Source: Streptomyces sp. NBC_01445 (lineage in GTDB: Bacteria; Actinomycetota; Actinomycetes; Streptomycetales; Streptomycetaceae). From it: a stretch of DNA of 64,000 bases. The position numbers and the translations under genes were made by a program. The stretch spans positions 4,650,001 through 4,714,000 of the forward strand of contig NZ_CP109485.1 in the NCBI RefSeq assembly GCF_035918235.1. Reading direction: 5' to 3'. This document shows, piece by piece, positions 27,689-38,092 of this stretch (position 1 is the first letter of the stretch; every line of letters begins with the position of its first letter). The notes beneath the pieces were generated by a model. The model saw nothing but the letters and a program-made list of their open reading frames with translations, was not told where the DNA came from and made no database searches.

Positions 27689-29001
27689 CAGCGGAGGAAC
27701 CCTTCGTAATTGCGCTGCTGAAGCTGGCTCTCGATCTGCTTCACCGTCTCCAGACCGACACCCACGATGATGAGGATGCTTGTCCCACCGAACGGGAAGT
27801 TCTGGCTTGCCCCGAAGCCAACCAACGCCATCGTTGGTACGAGAGCGATCAGACCCAGATACAGCGAACCCGGCCAGGTGATCCGGTTGAGTACGTAGCT
27901 CAGGTACTCAGCGGTCGGCCGGCCAGCCCGGATGCCCGGGATGAAGCCACCATACTTCTTCATGTTGTCCGCGACTTCCTCGGGGTTGAACGAGATCGCC
28001 ACGTAGAAGAACGCGAAGAAAACGATCAGGAGGAAGTACGAAACGATGTAATAGGGGTGATTTCCCTTGGTCAGATGGTCGTTGATCCAGGTCTTCCACC
28101 CGGAACTGCCTCCCGCGAACTGCGCGACGAGGGCCGGGATGTAGAGCAGCGACGAGGCGAAGATGACAGGGATCACACCCGCCTGATTGACCTTCAGCGG
28201 GATGTAGGTGGACGTACCGCCGTAAGACCGGCGACCGATCATGCGCTTCGCATACTGGACAGGAATGCGGCGCTGCGCCTGCTCGACGAACACCACCAGG
28301 CCGACCATCACGAGGCCCACCAGGATCACGGCGCCGAACTCGATCCAGCCGCCGGCGAGGTCACCGGTCGTCTTGATGGTCCACAGGGCGCTCGGGAAGG
28401 TGGCGGCGATCGAGATGAACATCAGGATCGACATGCCGTTGCCGATGCCGCGGTCGGTGATGAGCTCACCGAGCCACATGACAATGCCGGTACCGGCGGT
28501 CATCGTGACGACCATCGTGATCGTCACGAAGATCGACTGGTCCGGGACGATCTGGTTCGCGACGGGGCAGCCCTGGAAGAGGGCGCCGCTGCGAGCGGTC
28601 GCGACGAGGCCGGTGCCCTGGAGGATGGCGAGCGCCACGGTCAGGTAACGGGTGTACTGCGTGATCTTCGCCGTACCCGCCTGACCCTCCTTCTTCAGGG
28701 CCTCGAGCCGCGGGATCACGACAGTGAGCAGCTGCAGGATGATGCTCGCGGTGATGTACGGCATGATGCCGAGCGCGAAGATCGTGATCTGCAGGAGCGC
28801 GCCACCACTGAACATGTTGACGAGACCGAACAGCCCCTGCGTGCCTTTGTTCGCGTCCATACATGTCTGGACGTTCGAGTAGCTGACTCCCGGGATCGGC
28901 ACATGCGTACCCATCCGGTAGATCACGATGATGCCGAGCGTGAAGAGCAGCTTCTTGCGCAGGTCGGGCGTCTTGAACGCCCGGGCGAACGCGGTGAGCA
29001 C
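27688..29001 (-). CDS. secY: Preprotein translocase subunit SecY
   Basis: The 437-residue ten-helix channel protein starts MLTAFARAFKTPDLRKKLLF. It has GIMPYITASIILQLL (plug/TM2 region), KRMIGRRSYGGTSTYIPLKVNQAGVIPVIFASS in broken signature form, and GIRAGRPTAEYL near the end. A 281-base spacer containing an 18-base palindrome separates it from rplO, so it likely has its own promoter. Confidence 0.98.
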   Translation of the reverse strand: MLTAFARAFKTPDLRKKLLFTLGIIVIYRMGTHVPIPGVSYSNVQTCMDANKGTQGLFGLVNMFSGGALLQITIFALGIMPYITASIILQLLTVVIPRLEALKKEGQAGTAKITQYTRYLTVALAILQGTGLVATARSGALFQGCPVANQIVPDQSIFVTITMVVTMTAGTGIVMWLGELITDRGIGNGMSILMFISIAATFPSALWTIKTTGDLAGGWIEFGAVILVGLVMVGLVVFVEQAQRRIPVQYAKRMIGRRSYGGTSTYIPLKVNQAGVIPVIFASSLLYIPALVAQFAGGSSGWKTWINDHLTKGNHPYYIVSYFLLIVFFAFFYVAISFNPEEVADNMKKYGGFIPGIRAGRPTAEYLSYVLNRITWPGSLYLGLIALVPTMALVGFGASQNFPFGGTSILIIVGVGLETVKQIESQLQQRNYEGFLR

Positions 29002-29209
29002 GGTGCCTCCTGCGACCCCCGCGCACGTGCGTCAGAGGTGACGGTCTTGAGGTTCGATGAATGAAGGAATGCGTAACAGTCAAGCACCGGGTGAAGATCC
29101 ATCAGACTCGTCGCCTTCAGGACACACCGCCCGGCCCGGGGCGTCAGCCCCAGACGGATACAGCACAGTGCAGGCCACCATACCGGCGACCATGCCCCCC
29201 TTGGAACGA

Positions 29210-29249
29210 CCAACCGGGGATGCCCCATATTTGGGGCATCCCCGGTTGG
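29210..29249 (-). terminator. Perfect 18-base inverted repeat between rplO and secY
   Basis: Arms at 29210-29227 and 29232-29249 pair perfectly (CCAACCGGGGATGCCCCA with its complement) around the 4-base loop TATT. It starts 33 bases beyond the rplO stop. It is a very stable hairpin with no clear U tract, as expected of a Streptomyces terminator or attenuator. The remaining spacer up to 29282 and down to 29002 shows no gene. Confidence 0.8.
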
Positions 29250-29282
29250 GAATCGCTCATGTCATCGAGACGTCTGAAAAGG

Positions 29283-29738
29283 TCAGACGAGCTCGGTGAC
29301 GGTACCGCCGGCGGCGGTGATCTTCTCCTTGGCGGAGTTGGAGACGGCGTCAACCGTCACCTGCAGCGCCACGGTGAGCTCACCCTGGCCGAGGACCTTG
29401 ACGAGGCTGTTCTTGCGAACGGCACCCTTGGCGACGAGACCCTCAACGGTGACCTCGCCACCTTCCGGGTACAGCGCGCTCAGCTTGTCGAGGTTCACGA
29501 CCTGGAACTCGGTCTTGAACGGGTTCTTGAAGCCCTTGAGCTTCGGGAGACGCATGTGGAGGGGCATCTGGCCACCCTCGAAGCGCTCCGGAACCTGGTA
29601 ACGGGCCTTCGTGCCCTTGGTACCACGACCGGCCGTCTTACCCTTGGACGCCTCACCGCGACCCACACGGGTCTTCGCGGTCTTGGCGCCCGGGGCGGGA
29701 CGGAGGTTGTGGATCTTGAGCGGGTTGTTCTCCGCCAT
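29283..29738 (-). CDS. rplO: 50S ribosomal protein L15
   Basis: The 151-residue L15 starts with [20 protein letters not shown], has the Gly-rich [10 protein letters not shown] segment and [16 protein letters not shown]. It is the last gene of the spc group before the strong hairpin. Confidence 0.98.
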   Translation of the reverse strand: MAENNPLKIHNLRPAPGAKTAKTRVGRGEASKGKTAGRGTKGTKARYQVPERFEGGQMPLHMRLPKLKGFKNPFKTEFQVVNLDKLSALYPEGGEVTVEGLVAKGAVRKNSLVKVLGQGELTVALQVTVDAVSNSAKEKITAAGGTVTELV

Positions 29739-29740
29739 GA

Positions 29741-29923
29741 TCAGTCGACCTCCTCGACCGTCACGAGGTGCCGCACGGTGTTAGCCATGCCGCGGAACTC
29801 GGGACGATCCTCCTTGACGACCACGTCGTTCAGGCGCTTGAGCCCGAGCGAACGCAGGGTGTCGCGGTGGTTCTGCTTGCTGCCGATGTACGACTTCGTC
29901 TGCGTGATCTTGAGGCGAGCCAT
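29741..29923 (-). CDS. rpmD: 50S ribosomal protein L30
   Basis: Sixty residues, [20 protein letters not shown] to TVEEVD, form a complete L30. Its ATG shares a base with the rpsE stop (TAATG), and rplO follows after 2 bases. Confidence 0.98.
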   Translation of the reverse strand: MARLKITQTKSYIGSKQNHRDTLRSLGLKRLNDVVVKEDRPEFRGMANTVRHLVTVEEVD

Positions 29924-30528
29924 TACGCACCCGCTCCCGCACGTGCACGAAGCAGAGCCGCGGGGGCGACGTCCTCGAGGGGCAGACCACGGCGAGCCGC
30001 GATCTCCTCGGGACGCTGCAGGCCCTTGAGGGCCGCCACGGTCGCGTGCACGATGTTGATCGCGTTCGACGAGCCGAGAGACTTCGACAGGATGTCGTGA
30101 ACGCCGGCGCACTCGAGCACGGCGCGCACCGGGCCACCGGCGATAACGCCGGTACCGGGAGCAGCCGGCTTGAGCAGGACGACGCCCGCAGCCTTCTCGC
30201 CCGTGATCGGGTGCGGGATGGTGCCCTGGATACGGGGGACCTTGAAGAAGTGCTTCTTGGCCTCCTCAACACCCTTGGCGATGGCGGCCGGCACCTCCTT
30301 GGCCTTGCCGTAACCGACGCCTACCGTGCCATCGCCATCGCCCACTACGACGAGCGCAGTGAAGCTGAAGCGACGGCCACCCTTGACAACCTTGGCGACA
30401 CGGTTGATCGCGACAACGCGCTCAACGTATGCGGTCTTCTCGGCGGCAGCAGCGCCACCGTCGCGACCCTTCCGGTCCCGCCGCTCGCCGCCACCGGCAC
30501 CGCTTCCGCGGCGCTGGGGTCCAGCCAT
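29923..30528 (-). CDS. rpsE: 30S ribosomal protein S5
   Basis: The 201-residue S5 has the RNA-binding [20 protein letters not shown] and [19 protein letters not shown] motifs. A Gly/Arg-rich N-terminus ([19 protein letters not shown]) of about 25 residues precedes the core, usual in actinobacteria. Confidence 0.99.
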   Translation of the reverse strand: MAGPQRRGSGAGGGERRDRKGRDGGAAAAEKTAYVERVVAINRVAKVVKGGRRFSFTALVVVGDGDGTVGVGYGKAKEVPAAIAKGVEEAKKHFFKVPRIQGTIPHPITGEKAAGVVLLKPAAPGTGVIAGGPVRAVLECAGVHDILSKSLGSSNAINIVHATVAALKGLQRPEEIAARRGLPLEDVAPAALLRARAGAGA

Positions 30529-30570
30529 TGGAATTACCTCTCTTCGTTTTCCGCTAGCTACGGAACCGGA

Positions 30571-30954
30571 TCAGAACTTCAGACCGGCTTCGCGGGCGGC
30601 GTCCGCCAGAGCGGCGATGCGCCCGGCGTACTGGTTACCACCACGGTCGAACACGACAGCCTCGACGCCCGCGGCCTTGGCACGCTCGGCGACCAGGGCA
30701 CCGACCTTGCCGGCCTGCGCGGACTTGTCGGCCTCGACACCACGGATCGAGGTGTCCAGGGTCGACGCCGACGCGAGGGTGTGACCCTTAACGTCGTCGA
30801 TGACCTGGGCCACGATGTGGCGGTTCGAACGCGTCACGACCAGGCGCGGACGCTCGGCCGTACCCGAAACATGCTTACGGATACGAATGTGACGGCGCTT
30901 GATGGCAGCACGCTTGTAAGCGTCGCCCTTAGCAATCTTGACACCGTATGCCAT
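30571..30954 (-). CDS. rplR: 50S ribosomal protein L18
   Basis: The 127-residue L18 (5S rRNA binding) has [19 protein letters not shown] and closes with [17 protein letters not shown]. It sits between rplF and rpsE. Confidence 0.98.
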   Translation of the reverse strand: MAYGVKIAKGDAYKRAAIKRRHIRIRKHVSGTAERPRLVVTRSNRHIVAQVIDDVKGHTLASASTLDTSIRGVEADKSAQAGKVGALVAERAKAAGVEAVVFDRGGNQYAGRIAALADAAREAGLKF

Positions 30955-30957
30955 GGC

Positions 30958-31497
30958 TTACTTACCCGCCTTTCCGACCTTGCGGCGGATGACTTCGCCT
31001 TCGTACTTGACGCCCTTGGCCTTGTACGGGTCGGGCTTGCGCAGCTTGCGGATGTTGGCCGCAACCTCGCCGACCTTCTGCTTGTCGATGCCCTCGACCG
31101 AGAACTTGGTCGGCGACTCGACCTTGAAGGAGATGCCCTCGGGCGCCTCGATCACGATCGAGTGGCTGTAGCCGAGCGAGAACTCCAGGTTGGAGCCCTT
31201 CGCCAGGACGCGGTAACCGACACCGCTGATCTCGAGCTTCTTCACGTAACCCTGGGTCACGCCGGTGATCATGTTGGCCACCAGCGTGCGGGACAGGCCG
31301 TGCAGAGCCTTGTTCTGACGCTCATCATTGGGACGGGCGACGTTCAGCACGCCGTCCTCGTCCTTCGTGATGACGATCGGAGCGACGATCGTGTGGCTGA
31401 GGGAACCCTTGGGGCCCTTAACCGAGACCGTACGACCGTCGATGGTGACGTCCACGCCGGCGGGAACCGTGATGGGGAGCTTGCCAATACGCGACAT
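30958..31497 (-). CDS. rplF: 50S ribosomal protein L6
   Basis: The 179-residue L6 starts [20 protein letters not shown] and ends with the [20 protein letters not shown] signature. It follows rpsH. Confidence 0.99.
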   Translation of the reverse strand: MSRIGKLPITVPAGVDVTIDGRTVSVKGPKGSLSHTIVAPIVITKDEDGVLNVARPNDERQNKALHGLSRTLVANMITGVTQGYVKKLEISGVGYRVLAKGSNLEFSLGYSHSIVIEAPEGISFKVESPTKFSVEGIDKQKVGEVAANIRKLRKPDPYKAKGVKYEGEVIRRKVGKAGK

Positions 31498-31518
31498 TAG
31501 CTATTCCTCCGTTCCCGA

Positions 31519-31917
31519 CTACCAGACGTAGGCGAGGACTTCCCCACCTACGCCCTTCTTGCCTGCCTGCTGGCCGGTCAGGAGACCGTGCGACGTGGAG
31601 ATGATCGCCACGCCGAGGCCGCCGAGGACCTTGGGCAGGTTGGTGGACTTCGCGTAAACCCGGAGACCGGGCTTGGAGATCCGCTTGATGCCCGCAATGG
31701 AGCGCTCACGGTTCGGGCCGAACTTGAGCTCGAGGACGAGGTTCTTGCCAACCTCGGCGTCCTCGGTCTTCCAGCCCGTGATGAAGCCCTCCTGCTGGAG
31801 GATCTCCGCGATGTGAGACTTGATCTTGCTGTGCGGCATTGCCACGGTGTCGTGGTACGCCGAGTTCGCGTTACGCAGACGAGTCAGCATGTCCGCGATC
31901 GGATCAGTCATGGTCAT
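31519..31917 (-). CDS. rpsH: 30S ribosomal protein S8
   Basis: The 132-residue S8 starts [20 protein letters not shown], with ATG at 31917; ATG at 31911 is the alternative. The longer open frame upstream is not conserved. It ends [12 protein letters not shown] structured 223-base spacer lies before it. Confidence 0.98.
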   Translation of the reverse strand: MTMTDPIADMLTRLRNANSAYHDTVAMPHSKIKSHIAEILQQEGFITGWKTEDAEVGKNLVLELKFGPNRERSIAGIKRISKPGLRVYAKSTNLPKVLGGLGVAIISTSHGLLTGQQAGKKGVGGEVLAYVW

Positions 31918-32015
31918 GAATTGGCCTTCGGCCTCTCTCGCCGGGGTTTCCTGTATGCGCCATCCCTCTCCCCACACAGAGGCGGGACGGGTGCGGTGCG
32001 GGGACCTACGGCGTA

Positions 32016-32096
32016 GTAAGTCGGTATGGGCGGCGGGCGCCCAACCCCACAAGCCTACGGCATGTGAAGGGGGGCTCCCGCCGTCCAAATACTTAC
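32016..32096 (-). promoter_or_regulatory. Long imperfect hairpin in rpsN-rpsH spacer
   Basis: The ends GTAAGT (32016-32021) and ACTTAC (32091-32096) and the inner blocks GGCGGCGGG and CCCGCCGTC pair across about 80 bases, giving an extended interrupted stem 45 bases past the rpsN stop. S8 and S14 genes are usually close together, so this may be a translational control or processing element. Confidence 0.45.
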
Positions 32097-32140
32097 CGAG
32101 AGCGTCCGGTAATTCCCAAGTCCCTAAGGACAGAAGGGGA

Positions 32141-32326
32141 TTACCAGGAGCTCTTGGTCACGCCCGGCAGCTCGCCACGGTGAGCCATCTCACGAAGGCA
32201 CACGCGGCACAGGCCGAACTTGCGGTACACGGAGTGCGGGCGGCCGCAGCGCTGGCAGCGGGTGTAGCCACGCACACCGAACTTCGGCTTACGAGCAGCC
32301 TTGGCAATAAGAGCCTTCTTCGCCAT
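32141..32326 (-). CDS. rpsN: 30S ribosomal protein S14, zinc type
   Basis: The 61-residue S14 carries two C-x2-C pairs ([10 protein letters not shown] and [10 protein letters not shown]), the zinc-binding short form. Genomes with this form may carry a Cys-less paralogue used under zinc limitation; none is in this window. Confidence 0.98.
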   Translation of the reverse strand: MAKKALIAKAARKPKFGVRGYTRCQRCGRPHSVYRKFGLCRVCLREMAHRGELPGVTKSSW

Positions 32327-32331
32327 CTCGG

Positions 32332-32889
32332 TTACGCCTCCTTGAAGGGGAAGCCGAGGTGACGAAGGAGCGCGCGGCCCTCAGCGTCGTTGGTCGCCGT
32401 GGTGACCACGGTGATGTCCATACCCCGGACGCGGTCGATCTTGTCCTGGTCGATCTCGTGGAACATGACCTGCTCCGTGAGACCGAAGGTGTAGTTGCCA
32501 CGGCCGTCGAACTGCTTGGGAGACAGACCACGGAAGTCGCGGATGCGCGGAAGCGCGAGCGACAGGGTGCGGTCCAGGAACTCCCACATGCGGTCGCCAC
32601 GGAGCGTGACGTGGGCACCGATCGGCTGACCCTCACGCAGCTTGAACTGCGCGATGGACTTGCGGGCCTTGGTGATGGCCGGCTTCTGACCGGTGATCGT
32701 GGTCAGGTCACGGACGGCACCGTCCATGAGCTTGGAGTCACGGGCGGCGTCGCCGACACCCATGTTGACCACAATCTTGACGAGGCCCGGGGTCTGCATG
32801 ACGTTCTCGTACGAGAACTCTTCCTGCAGCTTGCCCGCGATCTCCTCGCGGTACTTCGTCTTGAGACGCGGAGTCGTGGTGGTAGCCAT
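32332..32889 (-). CDS. rplE: 50S ribosomal protein L5
   Basis: The 185-residue L5 (5S rRNA binding) has [33 protein letters not shown] and the closing [20 protein letters not shown]. Its ATG overlaps the rplX stop by one base. Confidence 0.99.
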   Translation of the reverse strand: MATTTTPRLKTKYREEIAGKLQEEFSYENVMQTPGLVKIVVNMGVGDAARDSKLMDGAVRDLTTITGQKPAITKARKSIAQFKLREGQPIGAHVTLRGDRMWEFLDRTLSLALPRIRDFRGLSPKQFDGRGNYTFGLTEQVMFHEIDQDKIDRVRGMDITVVTTATNDAEGRALLRHLGFPFKEA

Positions 32890-33212
32890 CAGATGTCCTC
32901 ACCCGTCCGCTTGGCAACGCGAACCTTGTTGCCCTCGTCGTCGAAGCGGTAACCGACACGCGTGACGACCTTGTTGCCGTCCTTCTCCACCACGAGCTGA
33001 ACGTTGCTCACGTGGACAGGGGCCTCGGTCGTGACGATGCCACCGGCCTGCGAACCGCTGGCGGTGGGGCCGGCCTTGGTGTGCTTCTTGACCCGGTTGA
33101 CACCCTCGACCAGGACGCGGTCCTCGCGGGGGAAGGCCGCGATGACCTTGCCCTGCTTGCCCTTGTCCTTACCGGTGATGACCTGTACCAGGTCGCCCTT
33201 CTTGATCTTCAT
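32889..33212 (-). CDS. rplX: 50S ribosomal protein L24
   Basis: The 107-residue L24 starts [20 protein letters not shown], the KOW motif, and follows rplN by 2 bases. Confidence 0.99.
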   Translation of the reverse strand: MKIKKGDLVQVITGKDKGKQGKVIAAFPREDRVLVEGVNRVKKHTKAGPTASGSQAGGIVTTEAPVHVSNVQLVVEKDGNKVVTRVGYRFDDEGNKVRVAKRTGEDI

Positions 33213-33214
33213 GC

Positions 33215-33583
33215 TTACAGCACCTCCGGCGCGAGCGAGATGATCTTCATGAACTTCTTCTCGCGCAGCTCACGGCCCACCGGGCCGAAGATACGGGTGC
33301 CGCGAGGGTCGCCGTCGTTCTTCAGAATGACGGCGGCGTTCTCGTCGAAGCGGATGTACGAGCCGTCCGGACGGCGGCGCTCCTTGACGGTGCGAACGAT
33401 GACCGCCTTGACGACGTCACCCTTCTTCACATTGCCGCCGGGGATCGCGTCCTTGACGGTGGCGACGATGACGTCACCGATGCCCGCGTAGCGGCGACCC
33501 GAGCCACCGAGAACACGGATGGTGAGAATTTCCTTCGCACCCGTGTTGTCGGCGACGCGCAGTCGCGACTCCTGCTGGATCAC
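33215..33583 (-). CDS. rplN: 50S ribosomal protein L14
   Basis: The 122-residue L14 starts [20 protein letters not shown] and ends [11 protein letters not shown]. It is the first gene after the rpsQ hairpins, at the place where E. coli begins its spc operon. Confidence 0.99.
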   Translation of the reverse strand: MIQQESRLRVADNTGAKEILTIRVLGGSGRRYAGIGDVIVATVKDAIPGGNVKKGDVVKAVIVRTVKERRRPDGSYIRFDENAAVILKNDGDPRGTRIFGPVGRELREKKFMKIISLAPEVL

Positions 33584-33611
33584 GTCTATCTCCTGATTGT
33601 CTGCCGGTTCC

Positions 33612-33678
33612 CCCGGGGCAGTTCAGTGAACTGCCCCGGGAGCCTGGCGGAACGAACTCTGAGGGATACCCCTCAGAG
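33612..33678 (-). terminator. Two tandem hairpins between rpsQ and rplN
   Basis: The first, 33657-33678, has 9-base arms (CTCTGAGGG/CCCTCAGAG) starting 2 bases past the rpsQ stop. The second, 33612-33640, is a 29-base near-perfect palindrome with 14-base arms (CCCGGGGCAGTTCA). Together they mark the S10/spc boundary as attenuators or processing sites. Confidence 0.75.
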
Positions 33679-33680
33679 AA

Positions 33681-33965
33681 TTACTTGGCCTTCTCGAGGA
33701 TCTCGACGATGCGCCAGCGCTTGGTCGCCGACAGCGGACGCGTCTCCATGATGAGGACGCGGTCGCCGACGCCGGCAGCGTTCTGCTCGTCGTGCGCCTT
33801 GAGCTTGTTCGTACGGCGGATGACCTTGCCGTACAGCGCGTGCTTGACGCGGTCCTCGACAGCGACGACGACGGTCTTGTCCATCTTGTCGCTGACGACC
33901 AGACCCTCACGGGTCTTGCGGAAGCCGCGGGCGGCAGTCTCTTCAGTCACGTTGCTCTCGCTCAT
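33681..33965 (-). CDS. rpsQ: 30S ribosomal protein S17
   Basis: The 94-residue S17 has [20 protein letters not shown] and [20 protein letters not shown]. Its ATG overlaps the rpmC stop (TGATG). Confidence 0.99.
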   Translation of the reverse strand: MSESNVTEETAARGFRKTREGLVVSDKMDKTVVVAVEDRVKHALYGKVIRRTNKLKAHDEQNAAGVGDRVLIMETRPLSATKRWRIVEILEKAK

Positions 33966-34189
33966 CAGGCGTTCTCCACCGTCTCGATGCCCAGCTCGCG
34001 CTCACGCATGAGGGTGTAGATCCGCGCGATGTCCTTGCGGACGGCCTTCAGCCGACCGTGGTTCTCGAGCTGACCGGTCGCCGCCTGGAAACGGAGGTTG
34101 AACAGCTCTTCCTTGGCCTCGCGGAGCTTGTTGAGGAGCTCCTCGTTGCCCAGTTCGCGCAGCTCGGACGCCTTGGTACCGGCCGACAT
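33965..34189 (-). CDS. rpmC: 50S ribosomal protein L29
   Basis: The 74-residue L29 ([35 protein letters not shown]) starts at ATG 34189, overlapping the rplP stop as TGATG; a GTG one codon earlier is less likely. Confidence 0.98.
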   Translation of the reverse strand: MSAGTKASELRELGNEELLNKLREAKEELFNLRFQAATGQLENHGRLKAVRKDIARIYTLMRERELGIETVENA

Positions 34190-34608
34190 CACGACTCACC
34201 TGCCTCGCGCCGAACAATCCGGCACTTCATCGGAAGCTTGTGAGCAGCGCGGGTAAGCGCCTCACGCGCAATCTTCTCGTTCGGGTAGGACAGCTCGAAC
34301 ATCACCCGACCCGGGTGAACGTTCGCGACCCACCACTCGGGGGAACCCTTACCGGAACCCATGCGGGTCTCGGCGGGCTTCTTCGTAAGCGGGCGGTCCG
34401 GGTAGATGTTGATCCAGACCTTGCCGCCACGCTTGATGTGGCGGGTCATCGCGATACGAGCCGCCTCGATCTGGCGGTTGGTCACGTACGCCGGCGTGAG
34501 GGCCTGAATGCCGTACTCGCCGAACGCAACCGTCGTACCACCCTTGGCCTGACCGCGGCGCTTGGGGTGGTGCTGCTTGCGGTGCTTGACCCTACGGGGG
34601 ATCAGCAT
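34189..34608 (-). CDS. rplP: 50S ribosomal protein L16
   Basis: The 139-residue L16 starts [20 protein letters not shown] and carries the conserved [19 protein letters not shown]. It follows rpsC by 5 bases. Confidence 0.99.
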   Translation of the reverse strand: MLIPRRVKHRKQHHPKRRGQAKGGTTVAFGEYGIQALTPAYVTNRQIEAARIAMTRHIKRGGKVWINIYPDRPLTKKPAETRMGSGKGSPEWWVANVHPGRVMFELSYPNEKIAREALTRAAHKLPMKCRIVRREAGES

Positions 34609-34613
34609 TTCGG

Positions 34614-35456
34614 TCAGGCCTCCGTTCCGGTGCTCTCAGCCGGAGCGGCAGCGGCGGGCGCGTCAGCCTTGGGGGCCTCGGCGGCCGGAGCCGACTGCTG
34701 CTGCGGCTTGCGGCCGCGGCCGCCACGCTCGCCACCACGGCCACCGCCGCGGGCCGGACGGTCGTTGCCGCCGCCACGGGCCGGGCGGTTACCCGCACGG
34801 GCCGCAGCGTTCTCGGCGCGGACCTCGGCGATGTTCTTGACGTCGCCCTTGTAGATCCAGACCTTCACACCGATACGGCCGAAGGTCGTCTTGGCCTCGA
34901 AGAAGCCGTAGTCGACGTTCGCGCGGAGCGTGTGCAGGGGCACACGGCCCTCGCGGTAGAACTCCGAGCGGGACATCTCGGCGCCGCCGAGACGGCCACC
35001 ACACTGGATCTTGATGCCCTTGGCGCCGGCCTTCATCGCCGTCTGCATGCTCTTACGCATGGCGCGACGGAAGGAGACGCGGGAGGACAGCTGCTCTGCA
35101 ACGGCCTGAGCAACCAGCTGAGCGTCGGTCTCGGGGTTCTTGACCTCGAGGATGTTCAGCTGGACCTGCTTGCCCGTGAGCTTCTCGAGGTCACCGCGGA
35201 TGCGGTCGGCCTCGGCGCCACGGCGGCCGATGACGATGCCCGGACGAGCGGTGTGGATGTCCACACGCACGCGGTCACGGGTGCGCTCGATCTCAACCTT
35301 CGAGATACCGGCGCGCTCCATGCCGGAGGTCATCATGCGACGGATGGCTACGTCTTCCTTGACGTAGTCCTTGTACAGCTTGTCGGCGTACCAACGGGAC
35401 TTGAAGTCCGTGGTGATACCGAGCCGGAACCCGTGCGGGTTTACCTTCTGGCCCAT
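34614..35456 (-). CDS. rpsC: 30S ribosomal protein S3
   Basis: The 280-residue S3 has the KH domain ([20 protein letters not shown]) and [11 protein letters not shown]. After residue 215 it bears an RGG-rich, then Ala/Pro-rich tail ([18 protein letters not shown]), longer than the E. coli protein. The ATG overlaps the rplV stop (TAATG). Confidence 0.98.
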   Translation of the reverse strand: MGQKVNPHGFRLGITTDFKSRWYADKLYKDYVKEDVAIRRMMTSGMERAGISKVEIERTRDRVRVDIHTARPGIVIGRRGAEADRIRGDLEKLTGKQVQLNILEVKNPETDAQLVAQAVAEQLSSRVSFRRAMRKSMQTAMKAGAKGIKIQCGGRLGGAEMSRSEFYREGRVPLHTLRANVDYGFFEAKTTFGRIGVKVWIYKGDVKNIAEVRAENAAARAGNRPARGGGNDRPARGGGRGGERGGRGRKPQQQSAPAAEAPKADAPAAAAPAESTGTEA

Positions 35457-35803
35457 TACCGGGTTCCTTCCTTGCTGCTGACGACCACGGTGATGTGGCT
35501 GGTCCGCTTACGGATCCGGTAGGCACGGCCCTGAGCACGCGGACGGAACCGCTTCAGGGTCGGGCCCTCATCCACGTACGCCTCGCTGATGACCAGCGAA
35601 TTGGCGTCGGTGTGGTCGTAGTTGTGTGCAGCGTTGGCAATGGCGCTGTCCAGCACCTTGCCAACCGGCACGCTCGCGGCCTGCGGGGCGAAACGCAGGA
35701 CCGCCTGAGCCTCCGTGGCATCCATGCCACGGATGAGGTCCACCACTCGGCGGGCCTTCATGGGCGTGACGCGGATGTACCGCGCCTGGGCCCTGGCTTC
35801 CAT
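35456..35803 (-). CDS. rplV: 50S ribosomal protein L22
   Basis: The 115-residue L22 starts [20 protein letters not shown] and ends [15 protein letters not shown] 35803 has AAGGGA 7 bases upstream; an in-frame ATG at 35827 would add eight unconserved residues. Confidence 0.97.
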   Translation of the reverse strand: MEARAQARYIRVTPMKARRVVDLIRGMDATEAQAVLRFAPQAASVPVGKVLDSAIANAAHNYDHTDANSLVISEAYVDEGPTLKRFRPRAQGRAYRIRKRTSHITVVVSSKEGTR

Positions 35804-35845
35804 GGTTGTCCCTTCAGTGTTCGTCATAGTCGATTCCACCCCGCC

Positions 35846-36127
35846 TTAGCGGCGCTTCGACTTCCGGTCGTCCTTGACGTGACCCCGGAAGGTGCGCGTC
35901 GGCGAGAACTCGCCGAGCTTGTGGCCGACCATCGACTCGGTGACGAACACCGGGATGTGGATCTTGCCATTGTGCACCGCGATGGTGTGACCCAGCATGC
36001 TGGGGATGATCATCGAGCGACGGGACCAGGTCTTGATGACGTTCTTGGTGCCGGCTTCGTTCTGTACGTCCACCTTCTTTACGAGGTGGTCGTCGACGAA
36101 GGGCCCCTTCTTGAGACTGCGCGGCAT
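35846..36127 (-). CDS. rpsS: 30S ribosomal protein S19
   Basis: The 93-residue S19 ([40 protein letters not shown]) is complete and lies 12 bases after rplB. Confidence 0.99.
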   Translation of the reverse strand: MPRSLKKGPFVDDHLVKKVDVQNEAGTKNVIKTWSRRSMIIPSMLGHTIAVHNGKIHIPVFVTESMVGHKLGEFSPTRTFRGHVKDDRKSKRR

Positions 36128-36139
36128 CTAAACCCGCTC

Positions 36140-36976
36140 CTAGCGCTTCTTGTTCGTCTTGCGGCGGCGGACGATGTACTTGTTCGAAGCCTTCTTCGGC
36201 GAACGAGTACGACCCTCCTTCTGACCCCACGGGGAGACCGGGTGGCGACCACCGGAGGTCTTGCCCTCACCACCACCGTGCGGGTGGTCAACCGGGTTCA
36301 TCGCCACACCGCGAACGGTCGGACGAACGCCGAGCCAGCGCTTGCGGCCGGCCTTGCCCCAGTTGATGTTCGACTGCTCGGCGTTGCCGACCTCGCCGAT
36401 GGTGGCGCGGCAGCGAACGTCGACCAGGCGAATCTCGCCGGACGGCATGCGCAGGTGGGCCATCTGGCCCTCCTTCGCCAGCAGCTGCACGGAGGCACCT
36501 GCGGAGCGGGCGAACTTGGCACCGCCACCGGGACGGAGCTCGATCGCGTGGATCGTGGTACCGACCGGGATGTTGCGGAGCGCCAGGTTGTTGCCCGGCT
36601 TGATGTCGGCCCCAGGACCGTTCTCGATGCGGTCGCCCTGCGACAGGCCACGCGGAGCGACGATGTAACGCTTCTCGCCGTCGGCGTAGTGCAGCAGCGC
36701 GATGCGCGCGGTGCGGTTGGGGTCGTACTCGATGTGCGCGACCTTCGCCGGCACGCCGTCCTTGTCGTGACGACGGAAGTCGATCACTCGGTAGGCGCGC
36801 TTGTGTCCGCCACCCTGGTGGCGAACGGTCACACGACCGGCGTTGTTACGGCCGCCCTTGCTGTGCAGCGGGCGGACCAGCGACTTCTCCGGCGTGGACC
36901 GCGTGACCTCGACGAAGTCGGCGACGGAGGAGCCACGGCGGCCCGGCGTCGTCGGCTTGTACTTGCGGATTCCCAT
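36140..36976 (-). CDS. rplB: 50S ribosomal protein L2
   Basis: The 278-residue L2 starts [20 protein letters not shown]. It contains [20 protein letters not shown], with the functionally important His region near the peptidyl-transferase centre. Confidence 0.99.
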   Translation of the reverse strand: MGIRKYKPTTPGRRGSSVADFVEVTRSTPEKSLVRPLHSKGGRNNAGRVTVRHQGGGHKRAYRVIDFRRHDKDGVPAKVAHIEYDPNRTARIALLHYADGEKRYIVAPRGLSQGDRIENGPGADIKPGNNLALRNIPVGTTIHAIELRPGGGAKFARSAGASVQLLAKEGQMAHLRMPSGEIRLVDVRCRATIGEVGNAEQSNINWGKAGRKRWLGVRPTVRGVAMNPVDHPHGGGEGKTSGGRHPVSPWGQKEGRTRSPKKASNKYIVRRRKTNKKR

Positions 36977-37015
36977 TTCTCAGTCCTCGTCCGATATTCG
37001 GACCAAGGCGCTCCG

Positions 37016-37432
37016 TTAGGAGGCCTGGCCGAAGATGTCGATACGGTCGCCCTCAGCGAGGGTCACGATCGCGCGCTTGCTGTCGGCACGCTTGCCGAAG
37101 CCCGTCTTGGTCCGCTTGCGCTTGCCCTGACGGTTGATCGTGTTGACTCCGGTGACCTTGACCGAGAAGACCGCCTGGACGGCCTGCTTGATCTGGGTCT
37201 TGTTGGCACGCGGGTCAACAATGAAGGTGTACTTGCCCTCATCGAGGAGCGCGTAGCTCTTCTCGGAGACGACCGGCTTGAGGAGGACGTCACGGGGATC
37301 CGTGAAGCTCTTGCTCAGCGGCGTCTCAACGGTGTTCTTGCCCTCGGCCTCGTGGCGCTTCGCCTTGGCGATGCGCGCGGCCTTGGCGGCCTTGGCCGCC
37401 TTGGGGGCGATGCTCGGGTGACGCGTAGCCAT
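37016..37432 (-). CDS. rplW: 50S ribosomal protein L23
   Basis: The L23 core ([40 protein letters not shown]) is preceded by about 45 residues rich in Ala and Lys ([20 protein letters not shown]). This makes 138 residues, against about 100 in E. coli. ATG 37432 overlaps the rplD stop (TGATG), supporting the long start. Confidence 0.97.
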   Translation of the reverse strand: MATRHPSIAPKAAKAAKAARIAKAKRHEAEGKNTVETPLSKSFTDPRDVLLKPVVSEKSYALLDEGKYTFIVDPRANKTQIKQAVQAVFSVKVTGVNTINRQGKRKRTKTGFGKRADSKRAIVTLAEGDRIDIFGQAS

Positions 37433-38085
37433 CAGGCTTCGCTCCCTTCGGTGTCAGTGGCCTGCGGGCCGGACACGAAGGACTCGAAGGCGGCCTGGGT
37501 GAAGACCACATCGTCCGAGACGAGAACGTCGTACGTGTTCAGCTGGCCCGGCTCCAGGATGTGGACCTGGGGCAGGTTGCGAGCGGAGAGCAGCGCGGCC
37601 TCGTCGGCACGGTCGATCACCAGGAGCAGGTTCTTGCGCTCCGAGATCTTGGCGAGCAGCGACTTGGCGGCCTTGGTGGAGACTCCGCCGTCGACCACGC
37701 CGGTGACGACGTGGATGCGAGCGTTGCGGGCCCGGTCGGTGAGGGCGTGGCGCAGGGCCGCGGCCTTCATCTTCTTCGGGGTCCGCTGCGAGTAGTCACG
37801 CGGCTGCGGGCCGTGGACGACGCCACCGCCGGCGAACTGCGGCGCACGGGTCGAACCCTGGCGCGCGCGGCCGGTGCCCTTCTGGCGGTAAGGCTTGCGC
37901 CCACCACCGCGGACCTCGCCGCGACGCTTGGTCTTGTGCGTGCCCTGACGGGCAGCGGCCAGCTGGGCGACGACGACCTGGTGGAGAAGCGGGATGCTGA
38001 TCTTCTCTACGTCGAAGATCTCCGCGGGGAGCTCGACCGTCCCGGCCTTGTCGCCTGCAGGCGAAAGGATGTCAATGGTGCTCAT
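37432..38085 (-). CDS. rplD: 50S ribosomal protein L4
   Basis: The 217-residue L4 starts [20 protein letters not shown] at ATG 38085, 7 bases after rplC. It has [20 protein letters not shown], the loop that reaches the exit tunnel. In E. coli L4 represses its own operon; no equivalent site has been shown here. Confidence 0.98.
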   Translation of the reverse strand: MSTIDILSPAGDKAGTVELPAEIFDVEKISIPLLHQVVVAQLAAARQGTHKTKRRGEVRGGGRKPYRQKGTGRARQGSTRAPQFAGGGVVHGPQPRDYSQRTPKKMKAAALRHALTDRARNARIHVVTGVVDGGVSTKAAKSLLAKISERKNLLLVIDRADEAALLSARNLPQVHILEPGQLNTYDVLVSDDVVFTQAAFESFVSGPQATDTEGSEA

Positions 38086-38092
38086 CGGTTCC

